Program-made: the position numbers and the translations under genes
Shown here: positions 8,358 to 16,575 of the stretch, one piece after another
Numbering within the stretch: position 1 is the first letter of the stretch
How the letters are laid out: every line of letters begins with the position of its first letter
Notes under the pieces: generated by a model
Told to the model about the DNA's origin: nothing
Database searches by the model: none
The model's input: only the letters and a program-made list of their open reading frames with translations
Origin: Acidobacteriaceae bacterium
Lineage (GTDB): Bacteria > Acidobacteriota > Terriglobia > Terriglobales > Acidobacteriaceae
Assembly (NCBI GenBank): GCA_003134655.1
Contig: PLBY01000056.1
Span: 1-42,264 of the forward strand
Length of the DNA: 42,264 nt
Reading direction: 5' to 3'

Positions 8358-11261
8358 TTATCTGGAGGCTCCGGCGGATGTGCCCGGCTGGACAGCCGAG
8401 AGCCTGCCCTGAGCCTGTCGAAGGGCGGCTGTCCCTACATGTTTCGAGTTGATCGCTGACAACGCCACCGAAACATGCTCATGCACCGCCTGCCGTTCGT
8501 TGTTATCTTCGGGATGAATCTGGCGGTACGGCCCGGTGATCGCCTGCGATGACTCGTCTGCTTTGAATCGCATATAACGCGCCTCGTGCGCCTTAGCTAA
8601 TTTTTCCTGGCCGAGGCCGTTGTAACACAGCATCAGGTTGTAGTGCGCCTGCAGGTCTTCGGGGTCAATGGCCAGCACCGACTGCAGAGTCCTCACCGCC
8701 TCATCGTATTCGCGCTCCAGGAACAGAATGCGTCCCAGATCATTGATCGCAACCCGGTCCCGGGGATACTGCGCCAGCACAATCCGCAGTCGCGCCGCCG
8801 CACCCTCGTAGTTCCCGTCTGCGCGAAGCACCTTGGCATAGAAGAAATTCGCCCGCGCCAGTTTGGGAGACAGGGCCAGAGCCTTCTCCAGCACCGTGCG
8901 CGCGCGGGCCATGTCGCCTTCCTGCACCGCACAGCGTCCAATGTTCACCCAGCCATCAGGATTATTCGGATCAGCCTCAGTAATCTTCTGGAAAGCTGCA
9001 GCGGCGCCTTTCAGGTCGCCCTGCAGGAATAATCCGATTCCGTAGTCGTTCCAGCGCTGCCATTCTTCCTTGCGGACGATGGTCTTTGGTTCAGCCGCGG
9101 GCGCGTTATGCGCGACGACCGGAAGCGTCACTTCGTTCTCGGCGATGGCAACGATCGGCAGGTCGGGAATCTTTTCTTCCTTCGCCGAAACTCCGCTCAG
9201 AGACGCCGTGAACACGGTCGGCCGATCATCGTAGTCCGGCGCAACCGAGTTCGGCTTCGTCGGGTCAGGCATTCCGGCGAATGCCTCATGCGTTCCATAC
9301 CACGAAAACTTCCGGTAACAGAGCCGCGCGTGCAGCGTGATCTTGTTGCCCACATTTTGCGGGATGAGCATCCGGTAGTGGACCGTATCGGCCGCGCCCG
9401 GCGGGATCAGCCTCACATATACGACCGCCCGCGTCGCCCAAGCATTGCGCTTGTTGATGGGGTTGCCATGCGCGTCGATCTGCAACGAGCGGTAGAAGTG
9501 CGCTCCCTTTTCCACCGGGCCATGCCCGTTATCCTCGACCATGCCGCTCCAGAAGATGGTCTGCCCCTTGTCGTCGGTGCCTTTCAATTCGAGCCACGTG
9601 TCGTAGGCGTCGACCGTGCCACCGGGGAAGAAGTGGCCGACTTTTTTCGTGCGCACCACTACGTCGACGCGCACCGTATCGCCACGCCGCACGGCCGGTT
9701 GCACCAGGTTTAACGGCGCAGTCACCGGAGCAACTTCGCCAGCGGTTTCGGCGGTCATTTTGCTCTCAGCTTCTTCTCCTACCGCGAACGTCGTCGAAAG
9801 CTCCGACTGTGTCGTCGCACCCGGCTTGAGCGGAGCCTGCGCCGGTGACAAAGCGAAGATATCGACGGTCAGCGCGCCGCTCTTCAGAAAGTCTTCGGTC
9901 AGCTTGAGCTGCGGCGCGTCTTCGTTCGCCGTGGGAACAGCGGTATTCGCACCAGGAAAGCGATGCGAATGCACGAACCCATTGACGTTGCCTGCGTCCT
10001 TGGAAGCTTCGGCCGGCATGTGGCAATCGGCGCACTGCTGCGCCTTGGGCGGATAGTAGAACGACCGTGCTCCCTGACCTGACACCCCGCTGGCCTGCCA
10101 GTTGTCGTACTCGTTGAAACCCCGGAACCAGCGGTAGTTGTTGACCGGAACATCGAGGTGCACCTTATGGCACGATGAGCAGAACTCCGCCGTCTGGCTG
10201 CGCATGAAGGGCTTCAGGAAGACGCGACGATGAGGCTCCGGATTCAGCCGGATCAGAAAATCATGCAGCGAACGCGCTACCGGATTCTGCGTGGCCGCCA
10301 GCTCGTGCAACTTCGGATACTCCAGATAAAAATCGCCCTGCCCCATCGTGCTCTTCACGTCGGCGATGGAGTGGCACATCATGCAGCCGAGCCCGGCCTG
10401 GGCTTCGGGCCGGTGCACGATTTGCTTGATCGGCGTGTCCATCAGTCCCGCGTACAGCACCGCGGGATCGTGGCATCCCCCGCACCATTTCGACGGCTTG
10501 GTGCCGACCGTGTCCTGCATGTACTCAATCGACTTGCGATACCACTGGTTGTTGAACGACGAAAAGTGGTGTGCCGAGCTGAACCACTGGTTGTAGACGT
10601 CTTCGTGGCAGCGCTTGCAGGAGTCCGACTCCATGAAAAACTTGCTGGGAATTTTCTGCTTGCCGTACACCTGCGCCGAACTCGGGAAGAACGCGCCGTC
10701 AGGCCCGTCGCCTTCCCCGTTCATGTTGTCGGGCGGCATCGTCGGATTTTGAATGCGTCCGCGCGTCTGCCAACTTCCGCGGACGTATCGTGCACCGTAA
10801 CCGATGCCGGCAATCAGCGCCAGACAGATCGCAGCGCGCACTGCACCCGCGACAATCCTCGATCCAGGCGGTGCCGGATCGGATGACTCTCGGCTGCCTA
10901 GCCATCCAGCAATCAGGAGCGCGACACCGGCGAAAGAAATTATGATGTGAAGATAAAGCTTGTTCCACTCCGTGCGCGGAGTTCCCGTCTTGATGAGGAT
11001 CAGTCCAAAGACCGCTCCTGCAGCAACCAGCAACCATCCCGCGTGAGAAGAAAGACTTCCCGTGCGCATCAAGCGAACGAATGCCGGAATCAGCAGGATC
11101 GCAACCAGTACGCCGCCGAGCGCGTGCAGCAGCACTACCGCCGCATAAGGAATGTTGGGCTGCGGAAATGTGTAGAGGTATGCGGCGGAAACGACGAGAA
11201 AGGGCACCAGCCAAGACAAAGCTCGACCGACGAATCCCCCAGATGTAGGCATTTCCCGCAT
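8358..11261 (-). CDS. Membrane-anchored multihaem c-type cytochrome with C-terminal TPRs
   Basis: Protein of 967 residues. About five hydrophobic segments lie between residues 15 and 157 (membrane anchor). Five CXXCH haem-attachment sites follow at residues 215 (CKRCH), 260 (CGGCH), 293 (CMMCH), 361 (CSSCH) and 410 (CADCH), with many additional His residues that could be distal ligands. Residues about 480-700 form a beta-rich domain and about 760-930 hold four or five TPR units. It heads a three-gene operon and directly abuts the next start codon. The layout suggests electron transfer at the cell surface, or oxidation of a substrate by the haem domain, with TPRs and the downstream propeller proteins as partners. 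The last 20 or so residues (RQAQGRLSAVQ) come from a repeat. Function beyond haem binding is inferred. Confidence 0.9.
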   Translation of the reverse strand: MREMPTSGGFVGRALSWLVPFLVVSAAYLYTFPQPNIPYAAVVLLHALGGVLVAILLIPAFVRLMRTGSLSSHAGWLLVAAGAVFGLILIKTGTPRTEWNKLYLHIIISFAGVALLIAGWLGSRESSDPAPPGSRIVAGAVRAAICLALIAGIGYGARYVRGSWQTRGRIQNPTMPPDNMNGEGDGPDGAFFPSSAQVYGKQKIPSKFFMESDSCKRCHEDVYNQWFSSAHHFSSFNNQWYRKSIEYMQDTVGTKPSKWCGGCHDPAVLYAGLMDTPIKQIVHRPEAQAGLGCMMCHSIADVKSTMGQGDFYLEYPKLHELAATQNPVARSLHDFLIRLNPEPHRRVFLKPFMRSQTAEFCSSCHKVHLDVPVNNYRWFRGFNEYDNWQASGVSGQGARSFYYPPKAQQCADCHMPAEASKDAGNVNGFVHSHRFPGANTAVPTANEDAPQLKLTEDFLKSGALTVDIFALSPAQAPLKPGATTQSELSTTFAVGEEAESKMTAETAGEVAPVTAPLNLVQPAVRRGDTVRVDVVVRTKKVGHFFPGGTVDAYDTWLELKGTDDKGQTIFWSGMVEDNGHGPVEKGAHFYRSLQIDAHGNPINKRNAWATRAVVYVRLIPPGAADTVHYRMLIPQNVGNKITLHARLCYRKFSWYGTHEAFAGMPDPTKPNSVAPDYDDRPTVFTASLSGVSAKEEKIPDLPIVAIAENEVTLPVVAHNAPAAEPKTIVRKEEWQRWNDYGIGLFLQGDLKGAAAAFQKITEADPNNPDGWVNIGRCAVQEGDMARARTVLEKALALSPKLARANFFYAKVLRADGNYEGAAARLRIVLAQYPRDRVAINDLGRILFLEREYDEAVRTLQSVLAIDPEDLQAHYNLMLCYNGLGQEKLAKAHEARYMRFKADESSQAITGPYRQIHPEDNNERQAVHEHVSVALSAINSKHVGTAALRQAQGRLSAVQPGTSAGASR
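8390..8434. repeat. Short palindromic repeat at the 3' end of the cytochrome gene (CTGAGCCTGTCGAAGG type)
   Basis: Perfect 9-bp arms GGACAGCCG (8390-8398) and CGGCTGTCC (8426-8434) enclose CCTGAGCCTGTCGAAGG, a core seen in dispersed repeats of many bacteria. It is read through as the C-terminal tail of the cytochrome protein. Confidence 0.7.
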
Positions 11262-11388
11262 GGGCAGACGTTCAACCGCGTGACGGACAAATCAGCCCCA
11301 CAGTGACCGAAATCCCGTGCAGATAAAGTTATACAGAGCTGGCGGCAGGCGGAATAATACAAAAATACTATCGAGAATAGGCTGAGGT

Positions 11389-12804
11389 TCAGCTGATCGG
11401 CGGGATTCTCCACGCGCTACATTCCTGCTCGAGCGCGGCTGCGACCGCCAGCACCTGCTCCTCTTCCCACGGTCGGCCGACGATCTGCACACCGATTGGC
11501 AGCCCCTCGGCGGAATGGCTCACGGGAACCACAGCCCCCGGATTCCCCAGCAGATTGAACCACTCGGTAAAACTCCACGCATCGAGGTACCCGACGGTCT
11601 TGCCATCGATCTTCCAACTGCGCTCACCGTGGCGGAAAGCGGGAATCGCGGCCGCCGGACACAGGAGAATGGGATACTCCCGCATTTGCGCCAGAAACTT
11701 GGCGCGCAAAGTGTCGCGGCCGATCCATGCCTCAAGCAGAGTTTCAGCAGTGAGCGGCGACTCAGCCGCGGACCACGCCAGGAACTGCTTCAGCATCGGA
11801 CTTAGTTCGTGTTCGCGTTCGCGGAACATGGGGCGAATCAGCATTCCGCCAGCGGTGACGAAGAATTTCTTCCACAACACGCGCGCCTCTTCGAGACCTT
11901 CGGGACGAAATGGCTCGACTTCGAATCCTGCTCTCTGCAGGGCTTCTGCGGCGGTCCTGACGGCAGCGCGAGTTTCTGGAGTAACCGGTGTGCGGCCGTC
12001 ATCTTCGAAATAGCCGATCCGAAGCTTCTTAGTTTCGCGCTCGGTCGGCCAGCGTACGGGCACTGGTGCGGCGCAAGTGTCGCCGTCGTCCGGACCTTGC
12101 ATCACTTCGAACAACGCCTTCAAGTCAGCCACGGTGCGCGCCATGGGACCGACCACTCCGATCAGCGCAAATGGCCCGCCCGATGCGGGAAAGTGCCCGG
12201 TCGCCGGGATGCGCCCGGGGGTAGGCTTGAGGCCGCAGATGCCGCTGAAGTGTGCCGGCACTCGAATCGATCCACCGCCGTCGCTGCCCACGCCACCGGC
12301 CGACATGCCCGATGCAATTGCCGCCGCTTCCCCACCACTGGAGCCGCCCGGAGTACGTTCCAGATCCCACGGGCTGTTTGTGCGGCCGTATAAGAGATTG
12401 TCCGTCTCCCACGCCATCAGGAGTTCCGGCGTGTTGGTCACGCCCAGCAGGATCGCGCCCGCATCGCGCAGGCGCACGACCAACGGCGCATCTTGGATTG
12501 CGATGTGTCCAGCGCGCAGCCGGGTGGCCGATTCGCATCGGAGCCCTGCCACATCCAGAGAACTCTTGACGCTGATCGGAATGCCGTGCAGCGGTCCGAG
12601 AGCATGGCCTTTCATTACCTCGTCTTCGGCCGCGCGGGCCTCGCGGCGAACCCGCTCCGCGTCCACGTGCACGAACGCGTTCAGTTCCGGATTCAACCGT
12701 TCGATCTTCGCAAGATGCGCATCGGCGAGTTCGACCGGAGAAATCTTCTTCTCGCGGATTTGCTGGGCCATGATGACAGCGGGAAGGAACGTCAGGTCGG
12801 TCAT
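11389..12804 (-). CDS. Amidase-signature family hydrolase
   Basis: Protein of 471 residues spanning the full amidase-signature fold. The Ser-cisSer-Lys triad is visible: Lys80 in GIPISVKSSL, cis-Ser155 in TPGGSSGGEAAA, and nucleophile Ser179 in GSDGGGSIRVP. It hydrolyses an amide bond of an unknown small substrate. The sequence is closer to general or fatty-acid-amide-like amidases than to GatA, and no gatB/gatC lies nearby. Its ATG overlaps the stop of the pseudouridine synthase gene by 4 bases, so the two are co-translated. The 127 bp to the next operon probably hold that operon's promoter. Confidence 0.92.
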   Translation of the reverse strand: MTDLTFLPAVIMAQQIREKKISPVELADAHLAKIERLNPELNAFVHVDAERVRREARAAEDEVMKGHALGPLHGIPISVKSSLDVAGLRCESATRLRAGHIAIQDAPLVVRLRDAGAILLGVTNTPELLMAWETDNLLYGRTNSPWDLERTPGGSSGGEAAAIASGMSAGGVGSDGGGSIRVPAHFSGICGLKPTPGRIPATGHFPASGGPFALIGVVGPMARTVADLKALFEVMQGPDDGDTCAAPVPVRWPTERETKKLRIGYFEDDGRTPVTPETRAAVRTAAEALQRAGFEVEPFRPEGLEEARVLWKKFFVTAGGMLIRPMFREREHELSPMLKQFLAWSAAESPLTAETLLEAWIGRDTLRAKFLAQMREYPILLCPAAAIPAFRHGERSWKIDGKTVGYLDAWSFTEWFNLLGNPGAVVPVSHSAEGLPIGVQIVGRPWEEEQVLAVAAALEQECSAWRIPPIS

Positions 12805-13559
12805 GAAATCCTTGCCCGGAGTGCGCGATCCAGCGCACGCTTCTCGTCTTTCGTCAGAGCTCGAAACGCACCCTTCGCCAGGTCCCCCAACCGCAGCGGA
12901 CCGATGGCCACTCGCACCAGCCTGAGCACTTCGACTCCAAGCCCATCCAGCATGCGCCGTATCTGCCGGTTCTTCCCTTCGTCGAGCGTGATCTCAAGCC
13001 AACAGTTCTTCTCTCCCGAGCGCAGCACCGCGGCCTTCCGGGCTCTCAGCAACTCACCCTCGGATTTCACGCCGCTCACCAGCGATTCGATAAGGCTGCC
13101 GTTTGCCACGATGGCGATCTGTACGTGGTAGATCTTTTCCAGATGGGATTGAGGCGCGGCAATTCGGGCGCCCCATTCCGAGTCATTGGTCAACAGCAGC
13201 AGTCCCTCGCTCGCCTTATCCAGCCGCCCCACGGGAGCAACCCAAGGCTGCGATTCCCCGGCCCTCTCCAGCATGGTATACACCGTCTCGCGGCCTTTTT
13301 CATCGGAGGCCGTGGTCACCACGCCCCGCGGCTTGTTCATCATGAGATAGATCTTCGTCTGCGGATCGACTGCCCGCCCCTCCACCGTAATGCGGTCTTG
13401 TCCCAAGCGGGTCGGCATCTCGGGATCACGTCGCACGCTCCCGTTCAACTGCACCCGGCCAGCTCGAATCAGCTCCGCCGCCTGCGAGCGCGAGCAGTAT
13501 CCGAGCTTCGAGAGAGCACGCGCCAGACCGATCTTGCGGGATGTTTGCTGCGCCGGCAC
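12801..13559 (-). CDS. RsuA/RluB/RluE/RluF-family rRNA pseudouridine synthase
   Basis: Protein of 252 residues. It has an N-terminal S4 RNA-binding domain (GLARALSKLGYCSRSQAAELIRAG..V), the LMMNKPRGVVTT strand, and the catalytic motif GRLDKASEGLLLLTND with Asp114 as nucleophile. KNRQIRRML lies near the C-terminus. It isomerises a uridine in rRNA; which site (16S or 23S) cannot be told from sequence alone. The start is a GTG at 13559 without a clear Shine-Dalgarno. It forms an operon with the downstream amidase (4-base overlap) and diverges from the rhodanese gene. Confidence 0.92.
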   Translation of the reverse strand: MPAQQTSRKIGLARALSKLGYCSRSQAAELIRAGRVQLNGSVRRDPEMPTRLGQDRITVEGRAVDPQTKIYLMMNKPRGVVTTASDEKGRETVYTMLERAGESQPWVAPVGRLDKASEGLLLLTNDSEWGARIAAPQSHLEKIYHVQIAIVANGSLIESLVSGVKSEGELLRARKAAVLRSGEKNCWLEITLDEGKNRQIRRMLDGLGVEVLRLVRVAIGPLRLGDLAKGAFRALTKDEKRALDRALRARIS

Positions 13560-13699
13560 GCGTTCATGCTAATCGAAGCGAGCGCCAGCCTGCATGCACA
13601 ATCTGGGTGCCGCAACCGCGCATGGCTTGGTACTATGTTGGGGCAATGACGCGGGCACCCTGACTGCTCCCGGCCATTGCAGCTGTGCAAAGGAGTTTC

Positions 13700-14077
13700 A
13701 TGGCCCACCAACATCCTCCGCGCTTTCTCAAGATTGTGGACGACGCCAAGACCCGCGTGCGCGAGACCAACGTCGACGCGGTCAAAACCAAGATGGATCG
13801 CGGCGATAAATTCGTTCTTGTAGACGTGCGCGAGGAAAGTGAATTCGCAAAAGACCACCTTCCCGGCGCGATTCATCTCGGCAAGGGCATTATTGAGCGC
13901 GACATTGAAGTTCGCGTGCCGGAACTCAACACGGAAATGGTCCTTTATTGTGGCGGCGGATTCCGCTCTGCGCTCGCGGCTGACAATCTGCAGAAGATGG
14001 GCTACACCAACGTCATCTCGATGGACGGCGGCATTCGCGACTGGCGCGAGAAGGGTTATCCGCTAACCAAGGGGTAA
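13700..14077 (+). CDS. Single-domain rhodanese (sulfurtransferase)
   Basis: Protein of 125 residues made of one rhodanese domain: FVLVDVREESEFAKDHLPGAIHLGKG, then the catalytic loop VLYCGGGFRSALAA with Cys84, and a final YTNVISMDGGIRDWREKGYP. The active Cys would carry a persulfide; the acceptor is unknown. The ATG at 13700 is chosen because AAAGGAG lies 5 bases upstream; an in-frame ATG 15 bases earlier lacks this. It is probably transcribed from the 140-bp divergent region shared with the pseudouridine synthase. The sugar transporter starts 53 bp downstream, so the two may be co-transcribed. Confidence 0.92.
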   Translation: MAHQHPPRFLKIVDDAKTRVRETNVDAVKTKMDRGDKFVLVDVREESEFAKDHLPGAIHLGKGIIERDIEVRVPELNTEMVLYCGGGFRSALAADNLQKMGYTNVISMDGGIRDWREKGYPLTKG

Positions 14078-14080
14078 GAA

Positions 14081-14104
14081 CAGTTCTCAGTTCTCAGTTC
14101 TCAG
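14081..14104. repeat. Short tandem repeat (CAGTTCT, 3.4 copies)
   Basis: Three exact 7-bp units CAGTTCT followed by CAG, lying in the 53-bp gap between the rhodanese stop and the transporter start. It may be a slippage tract altering leader length; no function is shown. Confidence 0.6.
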
Positions 14105-14130
14105 ATTTCGGATTTCCGCTCCACCCACTT

Positions 14131-15456
14131 ATGAATGGTCGCATCTTCTTCTGGTCGCTCACCTCGGCGCTCGCCGGATTTCTTTTCGGCTTCGACACCG
14201 TCGTGATTTCGGGCGCCGAAAAAACAATTCAGGCACTTTGGGGACTGAGTCCGGGACTGCACGGCATTGCCATGGCGTCGGCCCTGTACGGCACGGTCGT
14301 GGGTTCCCTCCTCGGAGGATGGCCCGCTGACCGCTACGGACGCAAAGCGACGCTGCTGTGGATCGGCATTCTTTACTTTGTCGGAGCGGTCGGCTCGGGT
14401 CTAGCGAATAACGTAACGATGTTCATCGTCGCTCGCGTCATTGGCGGGCTGGGCATCGGGATCTCGACCGTGGTCGCTCCCATGTATATCTCGGAGATCG
14501 CGCCGCCGAAACATCGCGGACGACTGGCCGGAATGTTCCAGTTCAATATTGTTTTCGGCATCCTGATCGCATTCGTTTCGAATGCCCTGCTGGCCGGCAT
14601 CGGAGAAAACGCCTGGCGCTGGATGCTGGGCGTGGCCGCGTTTCCGTCGTTACTTTACGCGGTGTTCTGCTTCGGACTTCCCGAAAGTCCGCGCTGGCTG
14701 CTGAGCCGCAAGGGCGACCGCGAAGCCGGATTGCGAGTCCTGCAGCGAATCGAGCCTGACGTTTCGAGAGCAGAAATCGCAGCTCAAGCGGATGAGATCA
14801 TCGCCGCGTCGACGCAGCAGGCGTCGTCGGGAAGTTTCTGGACCAAACGGCTTCAAAAACCGATCCTGCTCGCCATCTTGATCGCCTTCTTCAACCAACT
14901 CTCCGGCATCAACGCAATTCTGTATTTCGCTCCCCGCATCTTTGAGCTAACCGGCCTCGCTGCAAAGGCGGCGCTGCTGCAATCCATCGGGATCGGTGTC
15001 ACCAATCTCGTCTTCACCTTTGTCGGCCTCTGGCTGATTGACCGGCTGGGCCGCCGCACTCTTCTTTATATTGGTTCGTTCGGCTACATCACCTCGCTCG
15101 GCCTCGTGGCCTGGGCCTTTTTTAGCAATCATCTCTCGATCGTGCCGGTGTGCATCTTCGCCTTCATCGCTGCCCACGCGATCGGCCAGGGCGCCGTCAT
15201 TTGGGTCTTTATCTCTGAGATCTTCCCGAATCGCCACCGCGCCGAAGGACAGACGCTGGGCAGCTTCACGCACTGGATCTTCGCCGCCCTGCTCACAACC
15301 TTCTTTCCGCGGATGGTCGAGTCCTTCCCGCCCGGATACGTTTTCTCATTCTTTGCCGGCATGATGGTTCTGCAACTCATCTGGGTGAAGACGATGGTGC
15401 CGGAAACGAAGGGTGTGCCGCTGGAGCAAATTCAGAGGCAATTGGGAATTGAATAG
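14131..15456 (+). CDS. MFS sugar-porter family transporter
   Basis: Protein of 441 residues with 12 predicted membrane helices and the sugar-porter signatures. These are FLFGFDTVVISGA in helix 1, GGWPADRYGRKATLL after helix 2, RVIGGLGIGISTVVAPMYISEIAP, PESPRWLL before the central loop, QLSGINAILYFAP in helix 7, and VPETKGVPLEQI at the end. It imports a monosaccharide or polyol, probably with protons; the substrate is not determined by these motifs. The start has little Shine-Dalgarno support. It may be co-transcribed with the rhodanese gene, but the functions are not obviously linked. Confidence 0.93.
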   Translation: MNGRIFFWSLTSALAGFLFGFDTVVISGAEKTIQALWGLSPGLHGIAMASALYGTVVGSLLGGWPADRYGRKATLLWIGILYFVGAVGSGLANNVTMFIVARVIGGLGIGISTVVAPMYISEIAPPKHRGRLAGMFQFNIVFGILIAFVSNALLAGIGENAWRWMLGVAAFPSLLYAVFCFGLPESPRWLLSRKGDREAGLRVLQRIEPDVSRAEIAAQADEIIAASTQQASSGSFWTKRLQKPILLAILIAFFNQLSGINAILYFAPRIFELTGLAAKAALLQSIGIGVTNLVFTFVGLWLIDRLGRRTLLYIGSFGYITSLGLVAWAFFSNHLSIVPVCIFAFIAAHAIGQGAVIWVFISEIFPNRHRAEGQTLGSFTHWIFAALLTTFFPRMVESFPPGYVFSFFAGMMVLQLIWVKTMVPETKGVPLEQIQRQLGIE

Positions 15457-15542
15457 GTTGTACCTGTTGACCTCTGGTCTTTGACCCCGTGGCAGGGGAT
15501 TTGAGTGTTAAGGCTTGATTTCAACCCCTACGGTAGATTGCC

Positions 15543-15697
15543 TCAGTAGACGCCTGCTTTGACGATGCCGTCTTGGTTTGGAACGTACGCAGAAATCACA
15601 TCAGGACTGTCTTTCAGCCATTGCGGGTATTCGCCGACAGAGCGGACGCGACTGCCACAAGGCATAGAACAATCCAGAGGCCAAGCCGGGTTCGCAT
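15543..15697 (-). pseudogene. Frameshifted remnant of a small secreted protein
   Basis: From the ATG at 15697 the minus strand encodes a good signal peptide (MRTRLGLWIVLCLVAVASAL) and hits a stop after SANTRNG. A one-base change of frame near 15632 continues as EYPQWLKDSPDVISAYVPNQ and ends KAGVY at the TGA at 15543. The 155-bp span is not a multiple of three. Either this is a small secreted gene broken by an indel, or the second frame is chance. The rest of the 352-bp gap between the transporter and CutC shows nothing else. Confidence 0.3.
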
Positions 15698-15808
15698 GGG
15701 CGGGAGAATTTTCCGATTATATCTGAGCCCTGTCAGCCTTGGTTCCACCGGCCAGACACTCAAACTCATCGCCTGTATATTCGACCATAGCCTTGGCTCT
15801 GAGATCGT

Positions 15809-16570
15809 ATGACTCATAACCATCAAGGGATACTGGTTGAGGTCTGCGTAGATTCTGTGGCCTCCGCGATCGCCGCGGGGCGCGGCGGAGCCGCGCGCGT
15901 AGAACTGTGCAGCAGCCTGATCGAAGGCGGAGTAACCCCCAGCGCCGGACTCATCGAAATGGCCCGGACCGCAGTCTCTATGCCCCTGCACGTCATGATC
16001 CGCCCGCGCGGTGGCGACTTCTGTTACGAGCCAGAAGAATTCGAAATCATGAAGCGCGACATCGCAGTTGCCCAGCGAATGGGCGCGAACGGCGTGGTAT
16101 TCGGCATCCTCGACGCGAATGGAAATGTCGACGTCGCCCGCACCCGCCAGTTAGCGGATCTTGCGCGTCCCCTCACCGTTACCTTCCATCGCGCTTTTGA
16201 CATGACGGCCGACCTGTTTCGCGCGCTCGAAGACGTTTGCACCGCAGGCATCGATCGCGTCCTCACTTCCGGAGGCGCACCGACTTCTCTACTAGGACAG
16301 GACACGATTGCACAATTAGTACGCAAGGCTGAGCACAGAATCGTCGTTATGCCTGGCAGCGGCATCAGACCAGAGAATGCGCGCAGTCTCGTCGAGCGCA
16401 CTGGCGTCAAAGAAGTTCACGTCGGATTGCGGAGCGTCCTACCGAGCCCCATGCTGCACCGCAACCCGCGAGTATCCATGGGAGCGGTGGAAGGCCGCGA
16501 GTACCAGCGCTACGTCGTGCTCGAAGAGCAAGTCAGAAAATTGTGTAGTGCGTTAGCGAGCGCGAGCTGA
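15809..16570 (+). CDS. cutC: Copper homeostasis protein CutC
   Basis: Protein of 253 residues, full length for the family. CutC landmarks are present: ILVEVCVDSVASAIAA at the N-terminus, GGAARVELCSSLIEGGVTPS, MPLHVMIRPRGGDFCY, and TFHRAFDM with DRVLTSGG further on, then PGSGIRPENA. CutC is a TIM-barrel cytoplasmic protein linked historically to copper tolerance; its biochemical activity is not settled. No copper transporter or sensor lies nearby, so context neither supports nor excludes a metal role. Its end is 5 bases from the tail of the convergent propeller gene. Confidence 0.93.
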   Translation: MTHNHQGILVEVCVDSVASAIAAGRGGAARVELCSSLIEGGVTPSAGLIEMARTAVSMPLHVMIRPRGGDFCYEPEEFEIMKRDIAVAQRMGANGVVFGILDANGNVDVARTRQLADLARPLTVTFHRAFDMTADLFRALEDVCTAGIDRVLTSGGAPTSLLGQDTIAQLVRKAEHRIVVMPGSGIRPENARSLVERTGVKEVHVGLRSVLPSPMLHRNPRVSMGAVEGREYQRYVVLEEQVRKLCSALASAS

Positions 16571-16575
16571 CCTCG

